In this document: positions 8,065-16,411 of the stretch, piece by piece
How the letters are laid out: each line of letters begins with the position of its first letter
How positions within the stretch are numbered: position 1 is the stretch's first letter
Source of the DNA: Alsobacter metallidurans
GTDB taxonomy: Bacteria > Pseudomonadota > Alphaproteobacteria > Rhizobiales > Beijerinckiaceae
Length of the DNA: 64,000 nucleotides
Direction of reading: 5' to 3'
Assembly (NCBI RefSeq): GCF_014636935.1
Contig: NZ_BMES01000002.1
Location: 1,097,421 to 1,161,420 of the forward strand
The notes under the pieces: model-generated
Seen by the model: the letters and a program-made list of their open reading frames with translations, nothing else
Databases searched by the model: none
Told to the model about the DNA's origin: nothing
Translations under genes and position numbers: made by a program

Positions 8065-9126
8065 ACGTTTAGTCCACCAAACACGCCAGGTCATGGACCG
8101 GAGGATCGCATTGAAGCGGACTCTCGCGAGCCGACATCGGCGGAGCTGCGCGCCGCGACAAAACGAGCTGGCGAATGGAACCGAGGGCGCGCAGCAGAGG
8201 CGCCGAGCGATATACCAATTCGGGGTTGGCACGACATTCTCTGGCGGATTTGGGGAGAGTTCAACCGAACCAGAATTATGTCGGTCGCCGCAGGTGTGAC
8301 GTTCTATGTCCTGTTATCGATTTTTCCGACGATAGCGGCGCTTGTTTCTCTTTACGGTTTTGTAGCCGACCGAGCGTTGATTGCCCGTCATCTCGACCTG
8401 TTCGCAGGTGTTTTGCCCGTCGCAGCAATCGAGCTGCTGGGGTCAGAAATTACACGGATCGCTGGACAACCCGAGGCTACTCTAAGCGGTGCCTTCTTCT
8501 TTGGCCTCGCGATTTCCGTGTGGAGCGCAAGCACCGGAATCAAGGGCTTGTTCGAAGCGATGAACGTCGTCTATGGCGAGGACGAGAAACGAAGTCTGCT
8601 CGTCATCAACATACTTTCCCTGTGCTGCACGATTGCTCTGATCTTGTTCGTTCTGGTCGCGTTGTCGGCTCTTGTCGTTCTCCCGATCGTCTTGGCTTAT
8701 CTTGGCATGTCAAGCGGTACCGAGACTATAATCTCGCTCCTCCGATGGCCGATCCTCGCGATTGTTGTTCTATCCGGTCTTTCCGCCTTGTATCGATATG
8801 GACCCAGTCGCGAGAACGCTCAATGGAAATGGGTCACGCCCGGGAGTTTGCTGGCGACGGTCTGCTGGCTGGCCGGTTCCGGAGCCTTCTCGTGGTATGT
8901 CGTCTCTTTTGGACGATACAATTTGACCTACGGTTCGTTAGGAGCCGCAGTCGCCTTCATGACCTGGATCTGGCTGTCCATGATCATAATTCTTTTGGGG
9001 GGCCAGCTTAACGCTGAGATGGAGCATCAGACTTCACATGATACGACCGTGGGCCCCACGAAGCCGCTGGGATCCAGACATGCTCACATGGCTGACACCT
9101 TGGGCCAGGCGATTGGGAAGAAATAG
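8065..9126 (+). CDS. YihY/BrkB family inner-membrane protein
   Basis: The protein has about six membrane helices and the family signatures VAAGVTFYVLLSIFPTIAAL and YGSLGAAVAFMTWIWLS. Its function is not firmly known; it is not the tRNA nuclease once proposed. The first ATG in frame (8278) falls inside the conserved N-terminus: upstream codons still encode the family motif RGWHDILWRIWGEF preceded by APSDIP. No ATG, GTG or TTG exists in frame between the stop at 7972 and 8278. The best site is ACG at 8065, seven bases after GGAGG, so either a rare ACG start is used or an ATG mutated. A conventional call would be 8278-9126. Confidence 0.72.
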   Translation, partial: TFSPPNTPGHGPEDRIEADSREPTSAELRAATKRAGEWNRGRAAEAPSDIPIRGWHDILWRIWGEFNRTRIMSVAAGVTFYVLLSIFPTIAALVSLYGFVADRALIARHLDLFAGVLPVAAIELLGSEITRIAGQPEATLSGAFFFGLAISVWSASTGIKGLFEAMNVVYGEDEKRSLLVINILSLCCTIALILFVLVALSALVVLPIVLAYLGMSSGTETIISLLRWPILAIVVLSGLSALYRYGPSRENAQWKWVTPGSLLATVCWLAGSGAFSWYVVSFGRYNLTYGSLGAAVAFMTWIWLSMIIILLGGQLNAEMEHQTSHDTTVGPTKPLGSRHAHMADTLGQAIGKK

Positions 9127-9262
9127 GCAGTCGAGGCGTGCATGACCGCCTTACCGCTTGGGTACTGACTGACCAAACGCCGGTACCGCCTCCGGGGCAT
9201 CAACGCGGCAACATCGTTAACCACTTCAGAGGATACCGTTCTGAAAGATCGGAGTGTCCCAA

Positions 9263-9967
9263 ATGAACATATCTCGACGAGGCTTCATACTTTCCGCTTC
9301 GAGCTTAGCCGCCCCCCTGTCTGGGTGCGGCACAATGAGCGATTCCCCGCTTTTCTCTGCCGTGTTGCGCTCCGGGTCAAAGGGTGGCGAAACGCTTAGC
9401 CGGCCGAATTACGCCGAAGTATATGGAGGCTATGCAGGCGAACCCTTCGCGGTGAAGCCCTTCGCATACTCAAAGGTTGATCCGACCTATCTCCGCCAGC
9501 ATGTTGCGTACTTGGGCGCTGAGCCTCCTGGCACCATCGTGGTCGAGACCCGCCAACGGCTGCTCTATTTCGTTGAGCCAGACCACAAAGCGACCCGTTA
9601 TGGGATCGGAGTAGGCCGCGCGGGATACGCTTGGTCGGGAGCAGCGCAGATCAACATGCGCAGAAGTTGGCCCGATTGGATTCCCCCCAAGGAGATGGTG
9701 GCGCGTGATCCGAACATCCGGTCACAGCTTGTAGCCACCGCCCGCGGCCAGGGTGTCGAAGGAGGGGCAGGTAATCCTCTGGGGGCTCGCGCCCTGTACC
9801 TGTATGGTCCGGAGGGCGATACCGGCTTCCGCATCCATGGCACAACCGAGCCCGAGACGATCGGGACAGAGGTTTCATCCGGCTGCATACGCTTAGTGAA
9901 CCAAGATGTCATCCACCTCTACGGACGCGCCCCCGACGGCACCAAGGTAGTCGTCTTACAGGGATGA
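9263..9967 (+). CDS. L,D-transpeptidase (YkuD) lipoprotein
   Basis: A 234-residue protein. The N-terminus has a twin-arginine pair (SRRGF), a hydrophobic stretch and a lipobox-like LSGC, so it is probably exported, possibly by Tat, and lipid-anchored. The YkuD domain carries the catalytic HGTTEPETIGTEVSSGCIRL segment, with the His and the Ser-Gly-Cys-Ile-Arg nucleophile. It forms 3-3 crosslinks in peptidoglycan or attaches proteins to it. I chose ATG 9263, eight bases after GGAG; a GTG at 9254 overlaps that site. Confidence 0.88.
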   Translation: MNISRRGFILSASSLAAPLSGCGTMSDSPLFSAVLRSGSKGGETLSRPNYAEVYGGYAGEPFAVKPFAYSKVDPTYLRQHVAYLGAEPPGTIVVETRQRLLYFVEPDHKATRYGIGVGRAGYAWSGAAQINMRRSWPDWIPPKEMVARDPNIRSQLVATARGQGVEGGAGNPLGARALYLYGPEGDTGFRIHGTTEPETIGTEVSSGCIRLVNQDVIHLYGRAPDGTKVVVLQG

Positions 9968-9994
9968 ACAGGCCGGAGATGCAGGCGCAAACTA

Positions 9995-10654
9995 TCAGCT
10001 GTGAGCCGCTAGCACTTCCTTGACGGCCATGTGGCTGATCGTGATCCCCTGCCCCGCCATCTCCGCTGAGATTGACCGTAGCGACTTTCCCGCTGCCCGG
10101 GCGGACGCCATGGCTTTGATGGCGTCCTGTTCCGCTTGGTGCTCGACAAGTCGACCTTCAGCGTCGACCCGGTATCCAAATGGGACGCTGCCGCCCAGAT
10201 AGCGGCCGCGTGCCTTCTGATCGGCCTTCACCGTCGCGACGCGCTCGCGGATGCGATCCCGCTCAGCTTCGGCAACGGCGCTGAGGATCGTGAAGACCAG
10301 CTTGGCAATACCATTGCTGCAGACGTCTCCTCCGAGATCGATCATGTGGAGGTGCACGCCTAGGCGCTTCAAGTGCTCCAGATTGGCGAGCGCATCGCTG
10401 GCGCTGCGGAACATGCGATCCAGCTTTGGCGTGATCACCACGTCGCCAGCCTTCAGAACCGAGAGCAGCTCGCCGCCCACAGGACGCTCGATGAGAGGCT
10501 TGGAGCCAGACACGCCGCGCTCAACAAAGGTCCGCTCTATCTCCAAGCCGTGCATCAGCGCGTAGCCGGAAACAGTGCGCTCCTGGACGTCAAGGCTTTC
10601 ACCCTCGCTCGCCTGCCGATCAGTCGAGACTCTCGTGTAGGCGAAGGTGGCCAT
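9995..10654 (-). CDS. Serine recombinase / resolvase family protein
   Basis: A 219-residue protein of the resolvase/invertase class. The catalytic Ser is in YTRVSTDRQ (residue 10), with the conserved arginines in LDRMFRSASDAL and the long E helix AEAERDRIRERV. The C-terminus is a short HTH domain (KSLRSISAEMAGQGITISHMAVKEVL). It is a small recombinase of transposon-resolvase size, not a large serine integrase. Two direct repeats lie just upstream and may be its binding sites. No transposase is adjacent. Confidence 0.88.
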   Translation of the reverse strand: MATFAYTRVSTDRQASEGESLDVQERTVSGYALMHGLEIERTFVERGVSGSKPLIERPVGGELLSVLKAGDVVITPKLDRMFRSASDALANLEHLKRLGVHLHMIDLGGDVCSNGIAKLVFTILSAVAEAERDRIRERVATVKADQKARGRYLGGSVPFGYRVDAEGRLVEHQAEQDAIKAMASARAAGKSLRSISAEMAGQGITISHMAVKEVLAAHS

Positions 10655-10673
10655 CGGCTTGCCCCTGTAATCC

Positions 10674-10722
10674 TGTAAACCTGCGATTTCACTGTCTCAC
10701 AGGGGAGTCGACGTGTAAACCT
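10674..10722 (+). promoter_or_regulatory. Direct repeats upstream of the recombinase gene
   Basis: TGTAAACCT occurs at 10674-10682 and again at 10714-10722, 40 bases apart, with a shorter TGTAA at 10666. Recombinases of this family bind repeated half-sites next to their own gene, so this could be a res-like site or an autoregulatory operator. Position is the only support. Confidence 0.35.
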
Positions 10723-10922
10723 CCTAAAGGAAGTTGACAGAGCCGAAGTAGGCGAAAGAAAGTTCAGGTAACATGTATTCCTAACCCGAGGCGCGAAAGC
10801 CTAACTGGCTCAAAACTGCGGCAGGCGCGTCCGGACCCTGGCGCTCGCGACCGGAACGAACCACGGCGAAGCATCCTTGTCTCTGTAGCGGGTTGCTCGT
10901 CCGGAAACGGAGCCGGTGTCCC

Positions 10923-11307
10923 ATGTCCCTCGCGGATGCACGTATCCTCGTCGTTGAAGACAAGGCCCTCATCGCGCTCAGCCTACAGTTTGAGATTGAG
11001 TTGGCAGGCGCTGTGGTGCTCGGCCCCGTGCCCAGCGTTCGCGAAGCGCTTGATCTGCTGGATGCCGAGGAGATCGATGCGGCGATCATGAACGTCACTC
11101 TGATCGACGGAGACTCCTACCCGGTCGCAAGTGTCCTGCAGGAGAAACGAAAGCCCTTCGTGTTTGTAACGGCCTTTTGAGCACGCCATGCTCCCAGGCA
11201 CGTTTGTTACAGTGCCGGTGCTCTCGAAACCGCTCACGCCGTCGATGCTGCTCAAACGCCTTTCGGAGGTGCTGGCTCTTGATGGCGGGCCTCAGAGCGG
11301 CGAGTAG
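10923..11307 (+). pseudogene. Frameshifted receiver-domain protein
   Basis: The frame starts MSLADARILVVEDKALIAL and stops early at 11178. Removing one T from the TTTT run at 11175-11178 restores a continuous protein through LPGTFVTVPVLSKPLTPSMLLKRL to the TAG at 11305. It is a paralogue of the intact receiver at 12991. The phospho-acceptor Asp of the receiver fold is Asn here (IMNVTLIDGD), so even the repaired protein could not be phosphorylated in the normal way. A single-base sequencing error is the alternative to decay. Confidence 0.7.
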
Positions 11308-11422
11308 CCCCGTTAACCGTGGAATTCCGGTAAGCTCTTCAAAATCGCAATTGTGCGCGAAGTCACAGCGGTCATATGCGATGAGAGTTGCTCCCTCGGA
11401 GCGCCCCTCCAGAGGCAACTCA

Positions 11423-11451
11423 GGCCCCGTCAGCCACGGGGCCTTATTCTT
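11423..11451 (+). terminator. Rho-independent terminator
   Basis: An 8-base stem (GGCCCCGT / ACGGGGCC) with a 5-base loop is followed by TTATTCTT. It lies 115 bases after the end of the receiver pseudogene on the same strand. Confidence 0.7.
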
Positions 11452-11544
11452 GTCAGCAGTTTGCGGACTCGCCGCGCGCTGGGATTTAACCCGGCATTAA
11501 CTACAAAAAGTTAGCTTCCGTTAGCTTTTGCACCGGTGACCATA

Positions 11545-12042
11545 ATGCGCAGAGATCCGCTGGATTTGGATACGTTACTCGCTCACCCAGATATGGCGGA
11601 GCAGGGCGAACATGCATTCAGCGAATTCGCGAGTATCCTAGCCCTGGCCGAACGCTCGCGGCAGAGCGGATTCGGAGATGAGACGCGGCGCGGCAACAAG
11701 CCCGGCGGTCACGCAACTCACCAGCGCGACTTGGACCGTGCATTAAGCCTTGTTGGACGCGCGTCTACTCTACTGGAGCGCTCGGACCGACGGATCCGCA
11801 CAATTGAGAGTGAAGCTGCGGCGGGGGTTGCTGCCCTCACTGAGGAGTTGACGCGCGCCCGGGCCAAAGTACGCGACCTTGAGCAGCAGGTCGCGGAAGC
11901 CGAGGTCCGCATCAAGGAGGCAGATGGCCGGATAGCGGAAGCCGAGTGTCGTCTCCAGAGCGCAAACGACTGGGTGCACAAGCTTCATGACGCAATTACT
12001 AGGGCGTTCTCAGCCTACGAGGGCACGGCAGCCAATCGGTGA
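11545..12042 (+). CDS. Coiled-coil hypothetical protein
   Basis: About 165 residues. After a polar N-terminus, residues 65-150 form a long heptad-type helix with repeated charged units (LTRARAKVRDLEQQVAEAEV, then RIKEADGRIAEAECRL). It probably makes a rod-like dimer in the cytoplasm; there is no signal or membrane segment. The ATG at 11545 and a GTG at 11536 are both possible starts with no clear ribosome-binding site. No family recognised. Confidence 0.55.
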   Translation: MRRDPLDLDTLLAHPDMAEQGEHAFSEFASILALAERSRQSGFGDETRRGNKPGGHATHQRDLDRALSLVGRASTLLERSDRRIRTIESEAAAGVAALTEELTRARAKVRDLEQQVAEAEVRIKEADGRIAEAECRLQSANDWVHKLHDAITRAFSAYEGTAANR

Positions 12043-12344
12043 AACAGCTGTTCGCCTGGCCTCGACGAACTGAGATAGCGCAGACTAACTATTAGCTTGA
12101 AGCGTAAACGAAGCCGGGCCGAATTGACCGAACGGCTGACCCCATAGGGGGCTCTGCATTAGCAGCGAGTACGCGACCCGGCATTCAGGCGGCTACGGCG
12201 TTAACTCGGCTGTACCTTAGCGGGACGCGGTCCCACTGAGCGTAGACAATTGGTCCGGCAGACGTGCAACCGTGCTCGATGTGGAACAGCGCCGATATTC
12301 GAGCTAACGTGGGTTGTCCCACTGCATGGGATATTCCCTCCTTC
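12043..12344. other. Non-coding stretch before a terminator
   Basis: About 300 bases with no convincing gene on either strand, ending at a strong plus-strand terminator. It may be a long 3' untranslated region of the coiled-coil gene, or it may contain a small RNA; I see no recognisable RNA family. Confidence 0.4.
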
Positions 12345-12372
12345 GGGCCGCCAGTTGGGCGGCCCCCTTTTT
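12345..12372 (+). terminator. Rho-independent terminator
   Basis: GGGCCGCC pairs with GGCGGCCC across a short loop and is followed by CCTTTTT. It ends transcripts arriving from the left on the plus strand. Confidence 0.75.
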
Positions 12373-12502
12373 GCCGAGCGCTGCTGGCCGGCGTAGCCGC
12401 TCGCGTGGGACACGAGGAGGCCGTCATTCTTGTCCCCACGCAGTTCTCCCGATCGTAGTGCGCCCAACAGAAAGCTGGCGGGGAGTCTGTCACCCTGGCG
12501 GG

Positions 12503-12721
12503 ATGCGTTATCATCTCCATCAGAAGTTCGCAGGCCGACGTCTTCTCGACACCGTGGGCTTTGAAGCCGATTCAGAAGTACAGGCCGTGGCTCACGCCAC
12601 CTCGGCTTACGACGATCTGCAACGGCTGTTTGGGGCGCTGATCAGCGTCGAGCTCGAAAGCGCGGAGGGTCGTTCGATCATGATCCTGACGCGGAGCGAG
12701 CGCGTCACGAGCCAGGCGTAG
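12503..12721 (+). CDS. Small DUF6894-like protein
   Basis: A 72-residue protein from the ATG at 12503. The pattern (RYHLHQ, then DTVGFEADSEVQAVAHA, then a C-terminal strand ESAEGRSIMIL) is like the small DUF6894 proteins common in this bacterial order. These have no firm function and often sit near stress or regulatory genes. Assignment by pattern only. Confidence 0.5.
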   Translation: MRYHLHQKFAGRRLLDTVGFEADSEVQAVAHATSAYDDLQRLFGALISVELESAEGRSIMILTRSERVTSQA

Positions 12722-12847
12722 CCGTTCTACCTAGTCGCGCAACACCAGCCGCAATCCGCCGCGCCTCGTCCCAGGTAAGATCCCTGCCCTGCGATCGGCG
12801 TAGTAGACGCACTCGAGAGCATAGCCCGGCGAGTTCACCCGATACAT
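12705..12847 (-). pseudogene. Frameshifted copy of a small YRVNSPGYAL-family gene
   Basis: Reading the minus strand from 12847 gives MYRVNSPGYALECVYYADRRAG; the frame must then shift by one base to continue as DLTWDEARRIAAG. The gene at 26399-26584 has the same protein without the shift (VNSPGYALACIYYADRRAGDITWDEARRIAAG, in parts). So this is a broken member of a small family, a third remnant of which lies near 25.85 kb. Confidence 0.6.
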
Positions 12848-12990
12848 GCCGTCGCGGTCTCCCCGCTCCACGGGCCAGCCAGGATCTCCATTCACAGGCT
12901 CGCCAAACCGCGCATGTGATAGCCACGCTATCCGGTGCAGGAACGATTCAGCTCCCCAGCCCTTAGCCTATGGACAGCCCATGGAGGCCC

Positions 12991-13350
12991 ATGTCCCTTA
13001 CCCGGTTGCGTGTTCTTGTTGTTGAAGACGAATTTCTGATTGCGCTCCATCTCCAGTGCGAGCTGGAAGAGGTTGGCGTGGAGGTTGTCGGACCGACAGC
13101 GACGGTGAGAGATGCGCTACGCTTAGTTGAAGAAGGCTCATTCGATGTTGCGACCCTGGATGTCGCGCTGAAAGATGGCCCGTCGTTCCCCGTCGCAGAT
13201 GCCCTGCAGTCCGCGTCAAAGCCATTCTTGTTTGTAACCTCTCACAACATCGTGGAGTTGGCGCAAGCCTACCCTACCGTTGTTACGGTACCCAAGCCGA
13301 TCTTGTTTTCTCGGCTTTTTGCAGCTCTGCGGTTGAAGGCCGGCCGGTAA
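12991..13350 (+). CDS. Single-domain response regulator receiver
   Basis: A 119-residue stand-alone receiver. The acidic pair is in VVEDEFLIAL, the phospho-acceptor Asp in TLDVALKDG, the Thr/Ser position in FVTSHN and the conserved Lys in VTVPKPIL. There is no output domain and no histidine kinase nearby, so it probably shuttles phosphate or binds a partner. I use the ATG at 12991 (MSLTRLRVLVVED), matching its paralogue at 10923, not the one seven codons upstream. Confidence 0.8.
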   Translation: MSLTRLRVLVVEDEFLIALHLQCELEEVGVEVVGPTATVRDALRLVEEGSFDVATLDVALKDGPSFPVADALQSASKPFLFVTSHNIVELAQAYPTVVTVPKPILFSRLFAALRLKAGR

Positions 13351-13390
13351 CGCACGCGGGTTGCTACAAACAGCGCCCTTTCAGCCAAGG

Positions 13391-13603
13391 TCAGTGACGC
13401 ACAACTCTCTTGCTTTCCATTCGGTCCAGCGCCGCCTTAACGCGTGCGGCCCTTTCAGCCATGGACAGCCGATCCCAGTTGCGCCGGTCGACAAGCGACT
13501 TAAACCGCGCCAATTGCTCGCACAGCAAGTCCAGGACCTCCTCGACCTGGAGACCCGCGGCAAGCGCTTTCTCCAACTCTCTCGATGGGCAAGGACGTGG
13601 CAT
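13391..13603 (-). CDS. Small hypothetical protein after a DNA ligase gene
   Basis: A 70-residue helical protein (ELEKALAAGLQVEEVLDLLCEQL, in parts, then WDRLSMAERAARVKAALDRME). The ATG at 13603 follows a GGGAGAG site and lies 17 bases after the stop of the ligase gene on the same strand, so they are likely co-transcribed. Two other frames overlap it but have poorer composition. Function unknown. Confidence 0.5.
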   Translation of the reverse strand: MPRPCPSRELEKALAAGLQVEEVLDLLCEQLARFKSLVDRRNWDRLSMAERAARVKAALDRMESKRVVRH

Positions 13604-13620
13604 GGTTTCTCTCCCATGCG

Positions 13621-14175
13621 TCAGGGCCTTCGATAATCCGGGCACCGCGCCTTCAGCCAAGCTGGCGACGGCCCCGACCTGTTAGGCGCATCCTTGCGCT
13701 TGCAGATGATCCCTTCAAGGCCCATCGCGCAGGCGTGGCGGAACAGTTCCGGCCCATATGCGTCGTGAGCGTCAACGAAGGCGATGCCATCGATTGGCGA
13801 GGCCAGCAGGTGGGCCAGCTCGGCGCGGCGCTCGACCAGCGGCCACGAGCGGAGATCCTGGCCATCGAGCTCGAGCAAATCGAACGCCATCAGCACGGCT
13901 CGTCCGGCGCCAGAGCGGGAGCGTAGGGAGTGGAAGTCATCCCGGCCGTTAGGGAGCTGCACCACGGCCTCGCCATCGAGCACGCAGGAGCAGCAGGGAA
14001 GGCTTAGGAGGCCGGCAGCGATGCGGGGAAGCTGATCGGTCCACACGAGCCCGTTGCGGCTGTAGAGGCGGGCATCCTGCCCTGTCCGATGGCCCTGCAT
14101 GCGAAAGCCGTCGTGTTTCACCTGGTAGAGCCAGCCTGGCGCGATCGGGATCACGTCGGTAAGCGTCGCCAGCAT
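13621..14175 (-). CDS. ATP-dependent DNA ligase, adenylation core only
   Basis: About 184 residues, matching the nucleotidyltransferase core of LigD-type ligases. The catalytic Lys is in QVKHDGFRM (motif I), followed by SRNG, VLDGEAVV (motif III-like), FDLLELDGQDL, and GLEGIICKRKDAP with WLKARC near the end (motifs IV-V). The OB-fold domain is absent, as in other short ligases of this order. I chose the ATG at 14175 (MLATLTDV); the frame remains open to 14376, so a longer N-terminus is possible. A degraded relative sits at 29.4 kb. Confidence 0.72.
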   Translation of the reverse strand: MLATLTDVIPIAPGWLYQVKHDGFRMQGHRTGQDARLYSRNGLVWTDQLPRIAAGLLSLPCCSCVLDGEAVVQLPNGRDDFHSLRSRSGAGRAVLMAFDLLELDGQDLRSWPLVERRAELAHLLASPIDGIAFVDAHDAYGPELFRHACAMGLEGIICKRKDAPNRSGPSPAWLKARCPDYRRP

Positions 14176-14602
14176 AGGCGAAATGAACCCCTCAGGGCTC
14201 CTCCGATCCCGAGCGGATAAGCGTTGGTAGGAAATCAGCAACAGCCCCCCCTCCTGAGAGCGGAGCGTCGATATTGCGCTCGCCGTCGGCAGCGACTGCC
14301 AACGTCCCCTCAACGTTGACGGCCGCCACTCGCGGATAGGCCCCCGTGCAAAAGATGCGTCTGGCGCGCCCGGCACGCAACGTCACAAACGGCTTAGGGC
14401 ATGGGGCACTTCAGCAATCGATTCGCCACCCGTCCATCTCCGAGATGAGATGGTAGCAGTGGCAGATGCACGTCTGGGCTGACCGTGGGCTGGTACGCCC
14501 AAAAGCACACGCCTTATGAAGCCTTGCTCATTATTTCGGCAAATTGAAACGATTGCTCAAGGCGTATCAGGCAAGCTGACCACTTGGTTCTGAGTACCCG
14601 GC

Positions 14603-15874
14603 ATGATCCTGATGGAATTCTGGCGCGACGAACGGGGCGGCATTGCACTTTTCTTCGGCTTGGCTTTGCCGGCCCTTGTGGGTGCAGGAGCATTTGCGGT
14701 CGAGCACACCCGCATCATGCATCGAACTGTGCAGCTCCAGGGGATTGCAGACGCCGCTGCACTGGCCGGAGCCCAGGAGCTGGCGATTTCGGGAGCCACT
14801 GTGTCAGTCGGCAACCAAACGGCACTGCGGACTGCCGGCGCAAATCTCAGCGTGACCCAGCAGAACGGAGAAAGCGCGCGCGTCGACGCAAAGACCGACG
14901 TTGAACACTCCGAGGTGACGGTCTCGATCGCCGAGCCAATGAAAAGCTATTTCGGGCAGTTGCTCACCGCCCCGACCTATCAGATCGCTGTTAAATCAAC
15001 GGCGCGGCTGATGGGAGCGCGCAAACTGTGCGTGATGACGCTGGACCCCTCCGCCAAGAGTGCGACCAAGCTGGACAAGAACGCCCGACTGACCGCGGAA
15101 GGCTGCAGCGTTCAATCCAACTCGAACAACAACAAGGGCCTGAGCGCGCTTCAGAATGCCTTCCTGAAAGCCGACCGCATCTGCTCGGTTGGAGGCTATG
15201 AAGGCAAGAAAGGGTCGAATGTCAGCCCCGAGCCGATCGCGTGCCCCTTCATGAAGGATCCTCTGGAGTCGCGTCAGGCGCCATCGGCAGCGGGTGGCGG
15301 GTGCAGCAAGGGAATGTTGTCGCCCGCAAAGCCCTATATCGTGACGGCAAGAGCAGAGACGCTCAGTCCGGGGGTTTATTGCGGCGGGCTGACGATCACT
15401 GACGGGGCGTCCGCCTCGCTCCTCTCGGGCGTGTACGTCTTCGAGGGTGGCCCTCTGATCGTCGACAAAGGAGCGTCCCTCTCGGGCGACTATGTCGGGT
15501 TCTATTTCAAGGGCGACAAAGCTACCCTGACCTTCGCGGGCGACAGCACCATCAGCCTCAGTGCGCCAAAGTCTGGCGACATGGCTGGGCTCCTCATGTT
15601 CGAGGATCGCAGCGCCCCGGCAGGGCGCAAGTTCAAGGTGACCAGCGATAACGCCCGGAAGCTGCTCGGCACGATCTACCTCCCTCAAGGCTCGCTCCTG
15701 ATTGACGCCAACAAGCCTGTCGCGGATCAGTCGGCCTACACCGTGGTTGTGTCACGGACGCTGGAACTCGATGCCGGGCCCAACCTTGTGCTGAACGTCA
15801 ACTATGGGGCAACCGACGTGCCTGTTCCGAAAGGCGTTGGGCCGCTATCGGGGCAGGTCAGCTTGACGAGGTGA
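14603..15874 (+). CDS. TadG-like pilus-assembly protein
   Basis: A 423-residue protein beginning FWRDERGGIALFFGLALPALVGAGAFAVE, the N-terminal membrane helix and ERG-type processing region of TadE/TadG-like pseudopilins, then the common LQGIADAAALAGAQEL segment. The remaining 330 residues are beta-rich with several Cys and repeated GxYVFxGG-like strands, likely extracytoplasmic. TadG proteins help assemble Flp pili, but no other tad gene is present here, so this is an orphan. Confidence 0.75.
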   Translation: MILMEFWRDERGGIALFFGLALPALVGAGAFAVEHTRIMHRTVQLQGIADAAALAGAQELAISGATVSVGNQTALRTAGANLSVTQQNGESARVDAKTDVEHSEVTVSIAEPMKSYFGQLLTAPTYQIAVKSTARLMGARKLCVMTLDPSAKSATKLDKNARLTAEGCSVQSNSNNNKGLSALQNAFLKADRICSVGGYEGKKGSNVSPEPIACPFMKDPLESRQAPSAAGGGCSKGMLSPAKPYIVTARAETLSPGVYCGGLTITDGASASLLSGVYVFEGGPLIVDKGASLSGDYVGFYFKGDKATLTFAGDSTISLSAPKSGDMAGLLMFEDRSAPAGRKFKVTSDNARKLLGTIYLPQGSLLIDANKPVADQSAYTVVVSRTLELDAGPNLVLNVNYGATDVPVPKGVGPLSGQVSLTR

Positions 15875-15919
15875 GAAGGCGGAGCTGTTCTTCGCGTGCG
15901 ACACGGCGGAGACGGCTTG

Positions 15920-16357
15920 ATGAAGACGCTTGTTCAATCGTGGCAGCTTTGGGCCGTACTCTCTGCAGGGTTTGCCGCTCTGACTGCCATTTTCGCCAAG
16001 GTAGGCATTGAGAACGTCAATTCAGATTTCGCTACGTTCATTCGAACATGCGTCATCATTTGCACGCTTGGGGCTATTCTCGTTGGCACAGGGCAGTGGC
16101 AGCCCCTGTCCTCGGTATCAGGGCGGACCTACACGTTCCTCATTCTGTCGGGCTTGGCGACTGGCGGCTCCTGGATTTGCTACTTCCGGGCTCTGAAGCT
16201 TGGCGACGCATCCCGTGTTGCCCCTATCGATAAACTGAGCGTGGTGCTCGTCGCCATATTTGGCGTGCTCTTCCTTGGCGAGCGCCTTACCGCGCCCAAC
16301 TGGGCTGGGGTCGGCCTTATCGCGGCCGGTGCTGTTCTGGTCGCCTACAAAGGTTAG
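15920..16357 (+). CDS. EamA-domain membrane protein
   Basis: A 145-residue protein with about four to five hydrophobic helices and the EamA half-repeat pattern, ending APIDKLSVVLVAIFGVLFLGERL and NWAGVGLIAAGAVLVAYKG. Single-EamA proteins of about 140 residues are a known branch of the drug/metabolite transporter superfamily and may work as dimers. I start at ATG 15920, with GGAG upstream; a GTG at 15896 is possible. Substrate unknown. Confidence 0.75.
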   Translation: MKTLVQSWQLWAVLSAGFAALTAIFAKVGIENVNSDFATFIRTCVIICTLGAILVGTGQWQPLSSVSGRTYTFLILSGLATGGSWICYFRALKLGDASRVAPIDKLSVVLVAIFGVLFLGERLTAPNWAGVGLIAAGAVLVAYKG

Positions 16358-16411
16358 GTATTGGACTTCGCCTTTTCCGTTTCTGGCGCTGAAATCACAA
16401 TGGGAGCCAAC

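Noticed and set aside
8175-9011. Long open frame overlapping brkB
   Set aside because: It is a shifted frame of the BrkB gene with unnatural composition; the BrkB protein has clear family motifs.
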